64,000 nucleotides of DNA from Eucalyptus grandis (GCF_016545825.1 NC_052618.1:9601398-9665397), one strand, 5' to 3'; positions 10,321-21,165 are shown, numbered from the stretch's first letter. Notes: generated by a model not told the origin, from the letters alone. Made by a program: numbers and translations.

Positions 10321-12530
10321 TCATGTCGTGAGAGCATCGGGAAGAGTGGTGGGTGATCCAAGGATTTTGCCACCCACATCGGAAACGTTTCAAAATCGGC
10401 CAAAGGACCAACTTTACCGTCTCTCGCTCACAAGGATGGGATACTGCATCAGGTGGCCTCTCATTTCCTTGGGATTATGTTGGTCCTCATCCACATACGC
10501 TTTCCAATTCTGTTCGGCTATTTTGCTCACCCTCTTCACGCGTTCAGTGCTTTGAGGTTCCCTAAAGCTGTCCTCTAAATCTCCCAAGTGCTCCGCCCAA
10601 AGCAACATCCTATAACCATAAACTTGCGCAGCATAAGTTACCATTATTAGTCACAAGCTTAAGGTTTTGATATATGTCGCTACCCTCACAAGGGTGTCTA
10701 CCTAGTACCTCTATTTAGATAAGAGGCTAATACGATGTACTAACCTAGCCATGTGGATGCCTCTTTTTCCCAGCCCAAGTGTGATGCGGCTGATAGGCCC
10801 CCATCGCGATTTCGGTGTCTCTTGAGCCATCTAGAGATCTTTGGTTGATATTTGCCGATCCCATGATCACATACTCATCATCTACTATCATCCCTTTGGC
10901 ATGCACATATATCATGGACCTGCGAAACTTTTGAACCGAAGCCTGCATGGATAAAAACGACAACATGTTTCAAAGCAGAAGTCTTTCTACCACTCGTTCA
11001 TAAACCATAGCTCTTAATGACTATTTTTGTTTTGCTTTTTTAACAGATAAGTCAAAGGAAGAATTCATGAAAAGAGTATAGACATATACCAAGGCATTAT
11101 TTTTGGATTGTTGATTCATTGCTTGGGATGAAGACTGTGTAGAAGACAAGGGCTCCCGCTTGCCAAGGCAATAGAAGTTCAAGTAATCTGATGGATGGTA
11201 CTTGTGTGACAACCCGGCTTTTTCGAGAGCTTGGGCTATAATTTTGTACATCATCGTCATGGTTTGTCCCTGTCCACATTATCAATACACAAATTTGAGA
11301 GTAGTGAATGTTTATCTCTCCTAGAAAAATACTAAAATGACCTAAACAATGTCGGGTCTCAAATTTTCCCCTTTGAGTAGCTAGGTTTGTTCTGCTTGGA
11401 TCACTTCCTTTTTTGCTTAACTCTGTTCAATGTGTTATTCAGTTTCAATTTGCTAGGATGTTATATTTATTGATATACCGTCATCGAAATGCAAGTATCA
11501 TCGCTATTTGTTTGCAAGATGAAAGAGTTTATCCTTGATCTGACCTGCCAAAAGAGAATTTCCTGCATTGCAGCACTAGTAGGGACACCCTCCGGCCACA
11601 TTGGTATCACTATGTACACACAGAAGCGCTCGTTTTCACTGATCTTACTTGCGATCTTCAATGCCAGCTCCATCGGCACTAGATTGTTTGCACCTGCTTG
11701 TCAAAACCAAATCAAGCGTTGTTTCCCATGAAAACTTGAACTCAAGAAATTAGGGCTGAAACAAAACTAGAAAATGGGGGAAAAAATCTAAATTTGAAAA
11801 GGTTTGACCTCAGAAATATAACATATTGAATCAGAAGTCAATTTTAATGTCTTATACAGTGAGGTCTAGCTCTTATTAGCTGATACACAATCCCCAAAGG
11901 AAGCAAAGTCCGAATACTCTTTACTAGAGGTGCTATTGCTCACTAAACTCAAGTCAGTCAGAATGAATAGAAATGTGCATCTTATACCTGCATTTTTGTA
12001 TGATGGCCAATGGTAGGAAGAGCCAAGAAAACATTGGTTTTCAATATAGATGAAGTGTTGCGCCGATCTAATCGCTTTCACGTATGCCGTGTGAATACTC
12101 TTGTCTACTTTCAAGTTCTTTCCGCATATAAGATTCTGCAACCACGAAGAGATTGAAAGAAGCAACATTATCATTGTGGGCTTCAATCTATACTAAAAAA
12201 CACTCAGGATTGTGCATAAGAAAGAAAAGTGACTTTCTAATGTGAGGAAAACTTTTCGAGTTACGTATAGAACGGCCACTTGCCTATCTACTAGCATGGT
12301 ATTAGCAGCTAAAACTTACTTGTTTTGCAGCCTCTTCAACGCTTTTTGGGAATCCCTTTACAGATCCCGAATCAATTGATCTGAAGATCTATACCAACGT
12401 AAAATAGAAATGAAAGATGATCATTACACTTCGTTTTGTTTACGAATGAAGTCCTTGAAAATGGTCATTAATTTGACAGAAAGTTTCCCGACCTGCAGGT
12501 GCCAATTTTCTAGGTCATCTTCGTCCCTGA
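10321..12530 (-). pseudogene. PLD: PLD relic, 3' half (second HKD domain)
   Basis: Inferred exons (minus strand): 12,530-about 12,491 (rest of the interrupted exon, DEDDLENWHLQ), 12,388-12,320 (IFRSIDSGSVKGFPK; donor GTAAGT), 12,135-11,988, 11,693-11,545, 11,269-11,090, 10,942-10,745 (second HKD, ending in TAG instead of CAG before GTTAGT) and about 10,614-10,321. The last exon loses frame after MQYPILVS, yet sequence matching a typical PLD-delta C-terminus, ending ALTT and a stop at 10,321-10,323, can still be followed in a shifted frame. Confidence 0.85.
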
Positions 12531-13564
12531 TGAGAGTGCTAGTATGAACAAAATAAAGGAGTTAGGGAAGAGAATAAGAACACGAGATTTATAGTGGTTC
12601 GGCTTAATCCAAGCCTACGTCCACTCTCCCACGATAACAGCCTTCTTGGCTGGATTCCAATATGCAATCAATAAGAGATTACAACTCCGAGTGCAAACAC
12701 TTAGTAGATCACACTATCTCACTAAGTCACTCTCTTGGTATTTCTCTCACGATTACAAACGTTTAAGCTTTCAAGAGACAAGTATATGATCTAAAGTCGC
12801 TTAGACTTTGGAATTATAAATTCTACGCTCCGTCTCTTACTTGCTCATCGGTCCTTCATCTTCTTAAATACTCCTCCACTTCCAAACTACCCGTTGGACA
12901 GCATCCCGGAGAATCGTCTTCCAATATACCCATTGGACAGCTCGTATCTAGAAGATTTGGTAGCCGTTGAGTGACAAAGGTAAAATCCCAAATTGATTCC
13001 GATCGCCCATACAAACGAAATCTTGGTTTCCATAAGTAAAGCTTCTTCGTATAGAAAGTTCTTGTCTTCAATCAAATCAAACTTGATGTGGAATCCAAAC
13101 CAGATCACTAGCCGTTGTATGATTGGGCTTGAGTTACGATTCATCGTAATCTGGATGTAAAGTCGAGTCTTGAGACTTTACGATATGAGTCTTGAGACTT
13201 TACAATCTGGGTCCGGGACTTTACAATCTGAGTCCGTAGACTTTACAATGCTGGCCCAGACTTTACAATCTGGGTCTGTAGACTTTACAATCCGAGTCGT
13301 ACCCGCCTCGGCTTCAGCATAGAGTCTGTCTTCGGTTCGAGCTTCAAAGATAGAGTCCGTTTTGAGTCTTGAGTCTAACAGTCTTCGACTTTGAGTCTTG
13401 AGTCTAGCGGTCTTCACTTTGAGTCTTGAGTCCGCGCCTTCGGACTTTGACAATATCCTTTACATGTTTTATCATCTGCATGGTCTATTACTCAACCATC
13501 AAACATGTTAGTAGCCTTTGATTTATTTTGTCATCTTCAAAACATCATAAGGGATTTCCTAACA
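12531..13564 (-). repeat. LTR 1 (3' terminal copy on the minus strand)
   Basis: This LTR is 1,034 bp. It is almost identical to LTR 2 and LTR 3 across its first 600 bases, but the minisatellite part (13,150-13,445) has many one-base losses and substitutions, mostly at CTG or CAG. It ends TTTCCTAACA where the others have TTTCCCTAACA. Confidence 0.92.
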
Positions 13565-13582
13565 ATCTCCCCCTTTTTGATG

Positions 13583-13948
13583 ATGACAAAACAATCTCTG
13601 AATATGCAGATTTAAAAATTTAAATCAAAGGATATCATAAGATAGAAAATAATTGCAGCTCAATATTATGCAATAAATAATATCAACTAATTAGCACATA
13701 TGCATATTCATATCTTCTCCCCCTTTTTGTCTTAATCAAAAAGCGATAATGGATTCACGTAGAGAATGATAACAAATATCTTGCATGAATCACAATTTCC
13801 ACAAATCAGCTTTTATCGAATATTAAAGATATGCAATATAGCTCACTTCGATTATATCAGCAAATATCCAATAAAAATCACGGATGCATCATAAAATTCA
13901 CGTACCATTTTTTGTCATAATAAATTGATAATATCAATATGAGATTTG
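13583..13948. other. Non-coding gag-to-PPT interval
   Basis: About 365 AT-rich bases between the gag stop and the polypurine tract, repeated almost exactly at 16,271-16,635. No reading frame over 60 codons and no trace of pol is visible. It may be the scar of the deletion that removed pol. Confidence 0.6.
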
Positions 13949-15139
13949 TTAATGACAAAAGGTAATAAGAGATGCACTAACCGGATTTTTTTTTGAATAA
14001 ATTCTGACACAATTACCTTTCCTTCCATCCATAATAAGATCACGATCAAAAAGATTTTTCCATAATTGATCAAAGCTCCCCCTCAATTTGTTGCCTTTTG
14101 AGGTGATCACGATTCTTTTCCTTTTCTTTTGGATTCGATTTCTCCCCTTGATTTCCTCATCGGATTCTGAGTCTGTTCTGAATGAGACTCTAATTCGAGT
14201 CTCCGTCGAGTTAGACTCAGATTCTGAATGTGCCATCAAGCATATATTTTCTTGATCATCATCTTCTTTCATGATTCTTTTATGACCATTATGCTTGTAT
14301 TGACTTCTTCCATCGAATTTCCTTCCTTTTCTACTCAACTTTTTGAATTTCTTGACCATAAAGGCAAGTTCTTCGCCGTCCAAGTCATTTTCTGAGTCTG
14401 TTTCATCAAAAACAGCATTAGATATTAAAGCAATGGACTTTTTACCTTCAGGATCTTCATCGTTGAGTTGTTCCACTTCATAGGATTGAAGAGTGCCGAT
14501 CAATTCATCAACGGAGAGTGGCATAATCCTCTCGAGTCTCCCGGATTGAGGTCTTGACATGATTCCAATCTTTTGAGAGACCTCGCAAGAGTTTGTTGAC
14601 CTTCATCGGGGTAGAAATTTGCTGACCTTGATATGCTAAACCATTTACAATTTCTGTAAAACGGCTAAACATATCTCCAATTGATTCTCCTTGCTTCATC
14701 TTGAAGGATTCATATTGGCCAAGCAAGAAGTTTACTTTTGTCTCTTTTACACGATCGGTCCCTTCATATGTAACATGAAGTTTATCCCAAACTTCTTTTG
14801 CTGTTTCACATGAAGAGATTCTGTTATATTCAGCAAGAGATAAAGCGCAATATAAAGAATAAATGGCTTTTGCATCAAGCGCTTCTCTTTGGACAACTCC
14901 GTCCGAGACATAAAAAATTTGTCGAGGGGTTTTGTTTCTTTGTTTTTGCCATTCTTGTTTGATGTAGACGCAGCGATGGGGTTGATTCCTCTTTCCACAA
15001 CATCCCATTGTAAGAGATCTCTGGATCTTAGGAATGCTTTCATTTTGTTCTTCCATACGTCGTATTCCTTTCCATCAAAATATGGTGGCCTTGTGTTGCT
15101 TTGCCCTTCCATAAGTCTCGGAGCAAACATACTAGCCAT
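13949..15139 (-). pseudogene. Second gag copy, frameshifted
   Basis: Nearly identical to the gag at 16,636-17,823 but broken. One T is missing in a T-run near 14,887, which moves translation out of frame after RTELSK. One base is gained near 14,530, after SIRET. In the acidic tract (about 14,165-14,215) three single-base losses together restore the frame. The residues before MSRTEL also differ (LDKFF in place of PAF). The final 150 residues are readable again. Confidence 0.88.
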
Positions 15140-15202
15140 AAAGAATCTTTAGCTCAAAAGTAAAAACACTTTTATAAACCGAGCACTTGGCTCGATACCA
15201 AT

Positions 15203-16252
15203 TGAGAGTGCTAGTATGAACAAAATAAAGGAGTTAGGGAAGAGAATAAGAACACGAGATTTATAGTGGTTCGGCTTAATCCAAGCCTACGTCCACTCTC
15301 CACGATAACAGCCTTCTTGGCTGGATTCCAATATGCAATCAATAAGAGATTACAACTCCGAGTGCAAACACTTAGTAGATCACACTATCTCACTAAGTCA
15401 CTCTCTTGGTATTTCTCTCACGATTACAAACGTTTAAGCTTTCAAGAGACAAGTATATGATCTAAAGTCGCTTAGACTTTGGAATTATAAATTCTACGCT
15501 CCGTCTCTTACTTGCTCATCGGTCCTTCATCTTCTTAAATACTCCTCCACTTCCAAACTACCCGTTGGACAGCATCCCGAGAATCGTCTTCCAATATACC
15601 CATTGGACAGCTCAGATCTAGAAGATTTGGTAGCCGTTGAGTGACAAAGGTAAAATCCCAAATTGATTCCGATCGCCCATACAAACGAAATCTTGGTTTC
15701 CATAAGTAAAGCTTCTTCGTATAGAAAGTTCTTGTCTTCAATCAAATCAAACTTGATGTGGAATCCAAACCAGATCACTAGCCGTTGTATGATTGGGCTT
15801 GAGTTACGATTCATCGTAATCTGGATGTAAAGTCTGAGTCTTGAGACTTTACGATATGAGTCTTGAGACTTTACAATCTGGGTCTGTAGACTTTACAATC
15901 TGAGTCTGTAGACTTTACAATCTGGGTCTGTAGACTTTACAATCTGGGTCTGTAGACTTTACAATCTGAGTCCACCCTGGTTCGCTTCAAGATAGAGTCC
16001 GTCTTCTTCGGTTCAGCTTCAATCAATTAGATAGAGTCTCCTTTTGAGTCTTGAGTCTAACAGTCTTGAGACTTTGAGTCTTGAGTCTAGCAGTCTTCAG
16101 ACTTTGAGTCTTGAGTCTGGCAGTCTTCAGACTTTGACAATATCCTTTACATGTTTTATCATCTGCATGGTCTATTACTCAACCATCAAACATGTTAGTA
16201 GCCTTTGATTTATTTTGTCATCTTCAAAACATCATAAGGGATTTCCCTAACA
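15203..16252 (-). repeat. LTR 2 (shared middle copy)
   Basis: This 1,050-bp LTR serves both as 3' LTR of the intact unit and 5' LTR of the damaged unit. It differs from LTR 3 by a few substitutions and small indels, for example around 15,960-16,045. Confidence 0.92.
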
Positions 16253-16270
16253 ATCTCCCCCTTTTTGATG
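16253..16270 (-). other. Polypurine tract of the intact unit
   Basis: The minus strand reads AAAAAGGGGGAGAT directly before the TGTTAG start of LTR 2. The same tract stands before LTR 1 at 13,565-13,582. Similar but not LTR-adjacent tracts occur at about 13,715-13,730 and 16,402-16,416. Confidence 0.85.
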
Positions 16271-16635
16271 ATGACAAAACAATCTCTGAATATGCAGATT
16301 TAAAAATTTAAATCAAAGGATATCATAAGATAGAAAATAATTGCAGCTCAATATTATGCAATAAATAATATCAACTAATTAGCACATATGCATATTCATA
16401 TCTTCTCCCCTTTTTGTCTTAATCAAAAAGCGATAATGGATTCACGTAGAGAATGATAACAAATATCTTGCATGAATCACAATTTCCACAAATCAGCTTT
16501 TATCGAATATTAAAGATATGCAATATAGCTCACTTCGATTATATCAGCAAATATCCAATAAAAATCACGGATGCATCATAAAATTCACGTACCATTTTTT
16601 GTCATAATAAATTGATAATATCAATATGAGATTTG

Positions 16636-17823
16636 TTAATGACAAAAGGTAATAAGAGATGCACTAACCGGATTTTTTTTTGAATAAATTCTGACACAAT
16701 TACCTTTCCTTCCATCCATAATAAGATCACGATCAAAAAGATTTTTCCATAATTGATCAAAGCTCCCCCTCAATTTGTTGCCTTTTGAGGTGATCACGAT
16801 TCTTTTCCTTTTCTTTTGGATTCGATTTCTCCCCTTGATTTCCTCATCGGATTCTGAGTCTGGTTCTGAATGAGACTCTAATTCTGAGTCTCTGTCTGAG
16901 TTAGACTCAGATTCTGAATGTGCCATCAAGCATATATTTTCTTGATCATCATCTTCTTTCATGATTCTTTTATGACCATTATGCTTGTATTGACTTCTTC
17001 CATCGAATTTCCTTCCTTTTCTACTCAACTTTTTGAATTTCTTGACCATAAAGGCAAGTTCTTCGCCGTCCAAGTCATTTTCTGAGTCTGTTTCATCAAA
17101 AACAGCATTAGATATTAAAGCAATGGACTTTTTACCTTCAGGATCTTCATCGTTGAGTTGTTCCACTTCATAGGATTGAAGAGTGCCGATCAATTCATCA
17201 ACGGAGAGTGGCATAATCCTCTGAGTCTCCCGGATTGAGGTCTTGACATGATTCCAATCTTTTGAGAGACCTCGCAAGAGTTTGTTGACCTTCATCGGGG
17301 TAGAAATTTGCTGACCTTGATATGCTAAACCATTTACAATTTCTGTAAAACGGCTAAACATATCTCCAATTGATTCTCCTTGCTTCATCTTGAAGGATTC
17401 ATATTGGCCAAGCAAGAAGTTTACTTTTGTCTCTTTTACACGATCGGTCCCTTCATATGTAACATGAAGTTTATCCCAAACTTCTTTTGCTGTTTCACAT
17501 GAAGAGATTCTGTTATATTCAGCAAGAGATAAAGCGCAATATAAAGAATAAATGGCTTTTGCATCAAGCGCTTCTCTTTTGGACAACTCCGTCCGAGACA
17601 TAAAAGCAGGGGGTTTTGTTTCTTTGTTTTTGCCATTCTTGTTTGATGTAGACGCAGCGATGGGGTTGATTCCTCTTTCCACAACATCCCATTGTAAGAG
17701 ATCTCTGGATCTTAGGAATGCTTTCATTTTGTTCTTCCATACGTCGTATTCCTTTCCATCAAAATATGGTGGCCTTGTGTTGCTTTGCCCTTCCATAAGT
17801 CCTGGAGCAAACATACTAGCCAT
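16636..17823 (-). CDS. Gag protein, copia type (UBN2/DUF4219-like), 395 aa
   Basis: This would be the structural nucleocapsid protein of the element. It starts MASMFAPGLMEGQ just inside the primer site, has the PPYFDGKEYDVWK motif that opens copia gag (about residues 18-30), then the UBN2-type region (KEVWDKLHVTYEG, about 110-125; LLRGLSKDWNHVK, about 182-194), an acidic Ser/Asp/Glu tract (about 303-330) and a basic stretch. The CCHC zinc knuckle normally found between the helical region and the acidic tract is absent; only isolated His/Cys remain. No pol frame follows: about 380 bases of non-coding sequence separate the stop from the polypurine tract. The frame is uninterrupted, so this copy may have been recently active with help in trans. 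Confidence 0.88.
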   Translation of the reverse strand: MASMFAPGLMEGQSNTRPPYFDGKEYDVWKNKMKAFLRSRDLLQWDVVERGINPIAASTSNKNGKNKETKPPAFMSRTELSKREALDAKAIYSLYCALSLAEYNRISSCETAKEVWDKLHVTYEGTDRVKETKVNFLLGQYESFKMKQGESIGDMFSRFTEIVNGLAYQGQQISTPMKVNKLLRGLSKDWNHVKTSIRETQRIMPLSVDELIGTLQSYEVEQLNDEDPEGKKSIALISNAVFDETDSENDLDGEELAFMVKKFKKLSRKGRKFDGRSQYKHNGHKRIMKEDDDQENICLMAHSESESNSDRDSELESHSEPDSESDEEIKGRNRIQKKRKRIVITSKGNKLRGSFDQLWKNLFDRDLIMDGRKGNCVRIYSKKNPVSASLITFCH

Positions 17824-17873
17824 AAAGAATCTTTAGCTCAAAAGTAAAAACACTTTTATAAACCGAGCACTTG

Positions 17874-17885
17874 GCTCTGATACCA
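17874..17885 (-). other. Primer binding site, initiator-Met type
   Basis: The minus strand reads TGGTATCAGAGC, two bases after the end of LTR 3. This is the usual plant Ty1-copia primer site, complementary to the 3' end of tRNA-iMet. The middle unit's equivalent (about 15,190-15,200) has lost one base of the TCAGAG core. Confidence 0.9.
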
Positions 17886-17887
17886 AT

Positions 17888-18930
17888 TGAGAGTGCTAGT
17901 ATGAACAAAATAAAGGAGTTAGGGAAGAGAATAAGAACACGAGATTTATAGTGGTTCGGCTTAATCCAAGCCTACGTCCACTCTCCCACGATAACAGCCT
18001 TCTTGGCTGGATTCCAATATGCAATCAATAAGAGATTACAACTCCGAGTGCAAACACTTAGTAGATCACACTATCTCACTAAGTCACTCTCTTGGTATTT
18101 CTCTCACGATTACAAACGTTTAAGCTTTCAAGAGACAAGTATATGATCTAAAGTCGCTTAGACTTTGGAATTATAAATTCTACGCTCCGTCTCTTACTTG
18201 CTCATCGGTCCTTCATCTTCTTAAATACTCCTCCACTTCCAAACTACCCGTTGGACAGCATCCCGAGAATCGTCTTCCAATATACCCATTGGACAGCTCG
18301 TATCTAGAAGATTTGGTAGCCGTTGAGTGACAAAGGTAAAATCCCAAATTGATTCCGATCGCCCATACAAACGAAATCTTGGTTTCCATAAGTAAAGCTT
18401 CTTCGTATAGAAAGTTCTTGTCTTCAATCAAATCAAACTTGATGTGGAATCCAAACCAGATCACTAGCCGTTGTATGATTGGGCTTGAGTTACGATTCAT
18501 CGTAATCTGGATGTAAAGTCTGAGTCTTGAGACTTTACGATATGAGTCTTGAGACTTTACAATCTGGGTCTGTAGACTTTACAATCTGAGTCTGTAGACT
18601 TTACAATCTGGGTCTGTAGACTTTACAATCTGGGTCTGTAGACTTTACAATCTGAGTCTGTACCCAGTTCAGCTTCAGCATAGAGTCTGTCTTCTGGTTC
18701 AGCTTCAGCATAGAGTCTGTTTTGAGTCTTGAGTCTAACAGTCTTCAGACTTTGAGTCTTGAGTCTAGCAGTCTTCAGACTTTGAGTCTTGAGTCTGGCA
18801 GTCTTCAGACTTTGACAATATCCTTTACATGTTTTATCATCTGCATGGTCTATTACTCAACCATCAAACATGTTAGTAGCCTTTGATTTATTTTGTCATC
18901 TTCAAAACATCATAAGGGATTTCCCTAACA
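17888..18930 (-). repeat. LTR 3 (5' terminal copy on the minus strand)
   Basis: This 1,043-bp LTR is the most regular copy. Its boundary with the PLD exon is exact: the LTR terminal CA is followed at once by the CCTGA target-site duplication. Confidence 0.92.
18515..18815. repeat. Minisatellites inside the LTR
   Basis: Two short tandem repeats lie side by side: a roughly 21-bp unit around 'tctgtagactttacaa' (about 18,535-18,665) and a roughly 29-bp unit around 'cagtcttcagactttgag' (about 18,720-18,815). The same arrays occur in LTR 2 (15,830-16,135) and, degraded, in LTR 1 (13,150-13,445). Being in the LTR they may contain promoter or enhancer sites, but this is inference. Confidence 0.85.
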
Positions 18931-21165
18931 CCTGACTTGTACTTTTTTGTCGCCATCGGGACTTGTCGAGGGACAAAGTATCCATGAAATCCTATCAAGC
19001 CTTAAGAGAGCATTATCATGCCAACGCTTGACGTTTTTCAGCTTGAACTCGCGCCACTTTGCCGCCTTTTTCCATCTCTGTTCAAAATTCTTCAATATGT
19101 CATACGCAACTTGTCCCTTAACTTGGCAATGTAGATCATGCCACGGTTGCCTTGGGACATTGACAAGGGACTACGCTGTCACAAAAAAAAAAAAAAAAAA
19201 AAAGCAATGATCAAATGATCAGAAAATAACATTTACATGTGTTTACAGTGCTGAAGGTAAACATTGGCTTAATTACCGTGAATGTTGGGTTGTGAATGTC
19301 ATTCTTAAAGACAGTGTCAAGATCACTATAGAGTCTATGCTCGGGAGTGTCGTATCGGCCATCACATAGGTTCAACCCACCAATGAAAGCCATTATTTTG
19401 CGGTTGTTTCCCGAGGCTTGAGTGTCGAGAACCACGCACTTTTTGTGGTATGTGTACAAGGTCCCCACCACCAGGACTACAAAAGATCCATACACCAACA
19501 AATTAAACCGAACATTTTCGTAGATTTATGCTGGATTTCAATTGAATGGGCAGCCTCTGCAACACTGTAAAATTCCCTATTAGAACTGTCCTAAATGCAT
19601 GTCATTAGGTTAGAGAACACATCATATGATCTAGGACAGCATGAGACAGATCAATAACATCTGTGGATTGTCTGATGAAAAGAAAACCTTTTCTATGAAA
19701 TTATATCCAAATGGAATAATCAGGTAATATACAGCAAAAGCAATGCTTTTGATGCCATCAAACAATGAGATTTTGATTAAGAATCGACCTAAACCTGTTG
19801 CTTGAAAATGCTAAGTTTGGTGCTTACATAACGAGGAGCAAGCACACAACGGACACCGGAGTGTTGGAAAAACTTCTTCGTCTCTTCATCATGAGTTTGC
19901 ATCACACCATCCTGCACAAATAACATGGCACATGCTGAGTCTCAATGATGAGAGATCTCAATAAAGAACTATCTTTTCCTAAGTTGAAAAACGTACAAAT
20001 TTTCTGTCACAAAGAGCATGGATTTGAAATTTGGCCAAATGGTGGGTTGCACCATAAATAAGGATACTTATTCAAGAAAGAGCCATTATATAACATATTC
20101 TCCATTCGCATTTTGTAAAGGCTAACTAAAAGAAAGAACTATTAAAGGTCAAGATTTTGATTAGTCCAGCCTTTGTGTTAAAAAACAGAAAACTTCTTAT
20201 TCTGTAAATGTTCATTAAGCCAATAGTAAAAGTAAGAAAATTCTTTACTAACTATGCACCATTGATAAAAGGGTGATCCTTAAATGCAATGCTGGTAGAA
20301 TAAAACATGTGTTCGCATGTGGCTCTTATCACCATTGATGCATTAGTTGTAACTTTGAACCACTCTACTGCACCGGCCCAACAAATCAATAGTGTTGGAA
20401 GCCGTGGGCAGACAAATTTTTCTCGACCCAGCAGTATTCCGATCATTTCGAAAACCATAATGACATTTCCATTTTTCAGCAATGAATTACATGTAAGCAT
20501 GGTTTAGTATTACTATCTTCAAGAGGAACTTGTCGTGTGAGGTCTTGTTGTCCCAAATGAGCACGACCACTTGGACACCTTCATTGGACTTGTACTTCAG
20601 GAGCTCCCCTAAAGAGAGCTCTCGTCCATTCGGCAATTCCCTCATGGGCTCTCTCACAAGCCTCACAGGATGATAAATGGACCAACTAATGATGTAGATC
20701 AAGTGGTGGACCTCCAAAATGGCATGGCATATATCCTCCCAGCACCTACCTTGCTCATAAATCTTCCCATCAGCAAACGCAGCTTGCCCTCTGAAACATG
20801 AGCATCTTGCTAAAATGTCACATCCCCACCTTTCCTTAAGTGAAAAATATGTGTTCGGTACACCCACATAGTTTGGCCCAACCCCAACACCATTTTTGCA
20901 TAACAGATTGTCACCGATCAACATGAATTGGATCGAGATGTGAAGTTTTGAATAGGGCTTGAGGGGGCTTCTGAAGTTGTCAATTATTGGGAACTAGTCA
21001 TTGATCTTGTTGCCGGACACAATCTTGGCCATCGGTATATCCACGACCCCGATAAGCTCGGCCCCAAACACACTTGTTCTTCACATAAGACTCCATCTTC
21101 ATTATCGGCTGCGCAAAGGAGATATAGAACCACTTGTCCCACGGAGGTTCTCGCAATTCGGAATT
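18931..21165 (-). pseudogene. PLD: PLD relic, 5' half (C2 remainder to first HKD and following exon)
   Basis: Inferred exons (minus strand): about 21,165-20,514 (C2 remainder through HAILEVHHLIY and the TSHDKFLLK end; donor GTAATA), 19,911-19,795 (DGVMQTHDEETKKFF block; CAG|GTTTAG), about 19,480-19,277 (first HKD exon; donor GTAATT) and about 19,170-18,931 ([10 protein letters not shown] block, cut by the insertion). The acceptor before the HKD exon reads TG where AG is expected. An in-frame TAG stands where a Trp of the DWFPI-like motif is normally found. A poly-A run (19,183-19,203) sits in an intron. The intron at 19,912-20,513 holds nothing else recognisable. Confidence 0.85.

Larger units (their letters stand above)
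12531..18930 (-). mobile_element. Composite gag-only LTR retrotransposon (LTR-gag-LTR-gag-LTR)
   Basis: Read on the minus strand: LTR (18,930-17,888), tRNA-iMet-type PBS, intact gag, polypurine tract, LTR (16,252-15,203), damaged PBS, broken gag, polypurine tract, LTR (13,564-12,531). Each LTR starts TGTTAG and ends CTCA on that strand. The whole is flanked by the 5-bp direct repeat CCTGA (12,526-12,530 and 18,931-18,935). Repeat periods are 2,672 and 2,685 bp. No protease, integrase, reverse transcriptase or RNase H is present in either internal region, so the element is non-autonomous and matches the TR-GAG description. The gag type (UBN2/DUF4219-like) points to Ty1-copia machinery. It lies in the same orientation as the PLD gene it interrupts. 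Confidence 0.93.
10321..21165 (-). pseudogene. PLD: Phospholipase D (delta-type) pseudogene split by a retrotransposon
   Basis: PLD hydrolyses membrane phospholipids to phosphatidic acid in plant stress signalling. In order on the minus strand: part of the C2 domain and the domain following it, the first HKD motif (HKKCVVLD, about 19,440), the [10 protein letters not shown] block, the SIDSGSVKGFPK block, IYIENQCFLGSS, IVIPMWPEG, the second HKD motif (HAKGMIVDD, about 10,890) and the GYRM-LWAEHL C-terminal region. Exon order and block wording fit PLD-delta best. The first C2 exon is not found upstream. Lesions: Trp-to-stop TAG in the C2 region (about 20,996), a frameshift just before it, TAG replacing the expected Gln codon at 10,745-10,747, doubtful acceptor sites near 19,480 and 10,615, frame loss near the C-terminus, and a 6.4-kb insertion at 12,531-18,930. 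The gene is clearly dead. Confidence 0.88.

Noticed and set aside
13178..13453. 91-codon minus-strand frame
   Set aside because: It lies wholly in the LTR minisatellite and reflects repeat periodicity.
18515..18815. CRISPR-like array
   Set aside because: The repeats are direct, contiguous and without unique spacers, and lie inside a plant LTR.
12531..18930. Autonomous copia element
   Set aside because: Neither internal region contains protease, integrase, reverse transcriptase or RNase H motifs; each is only gag plus about 380 non-coding bases.
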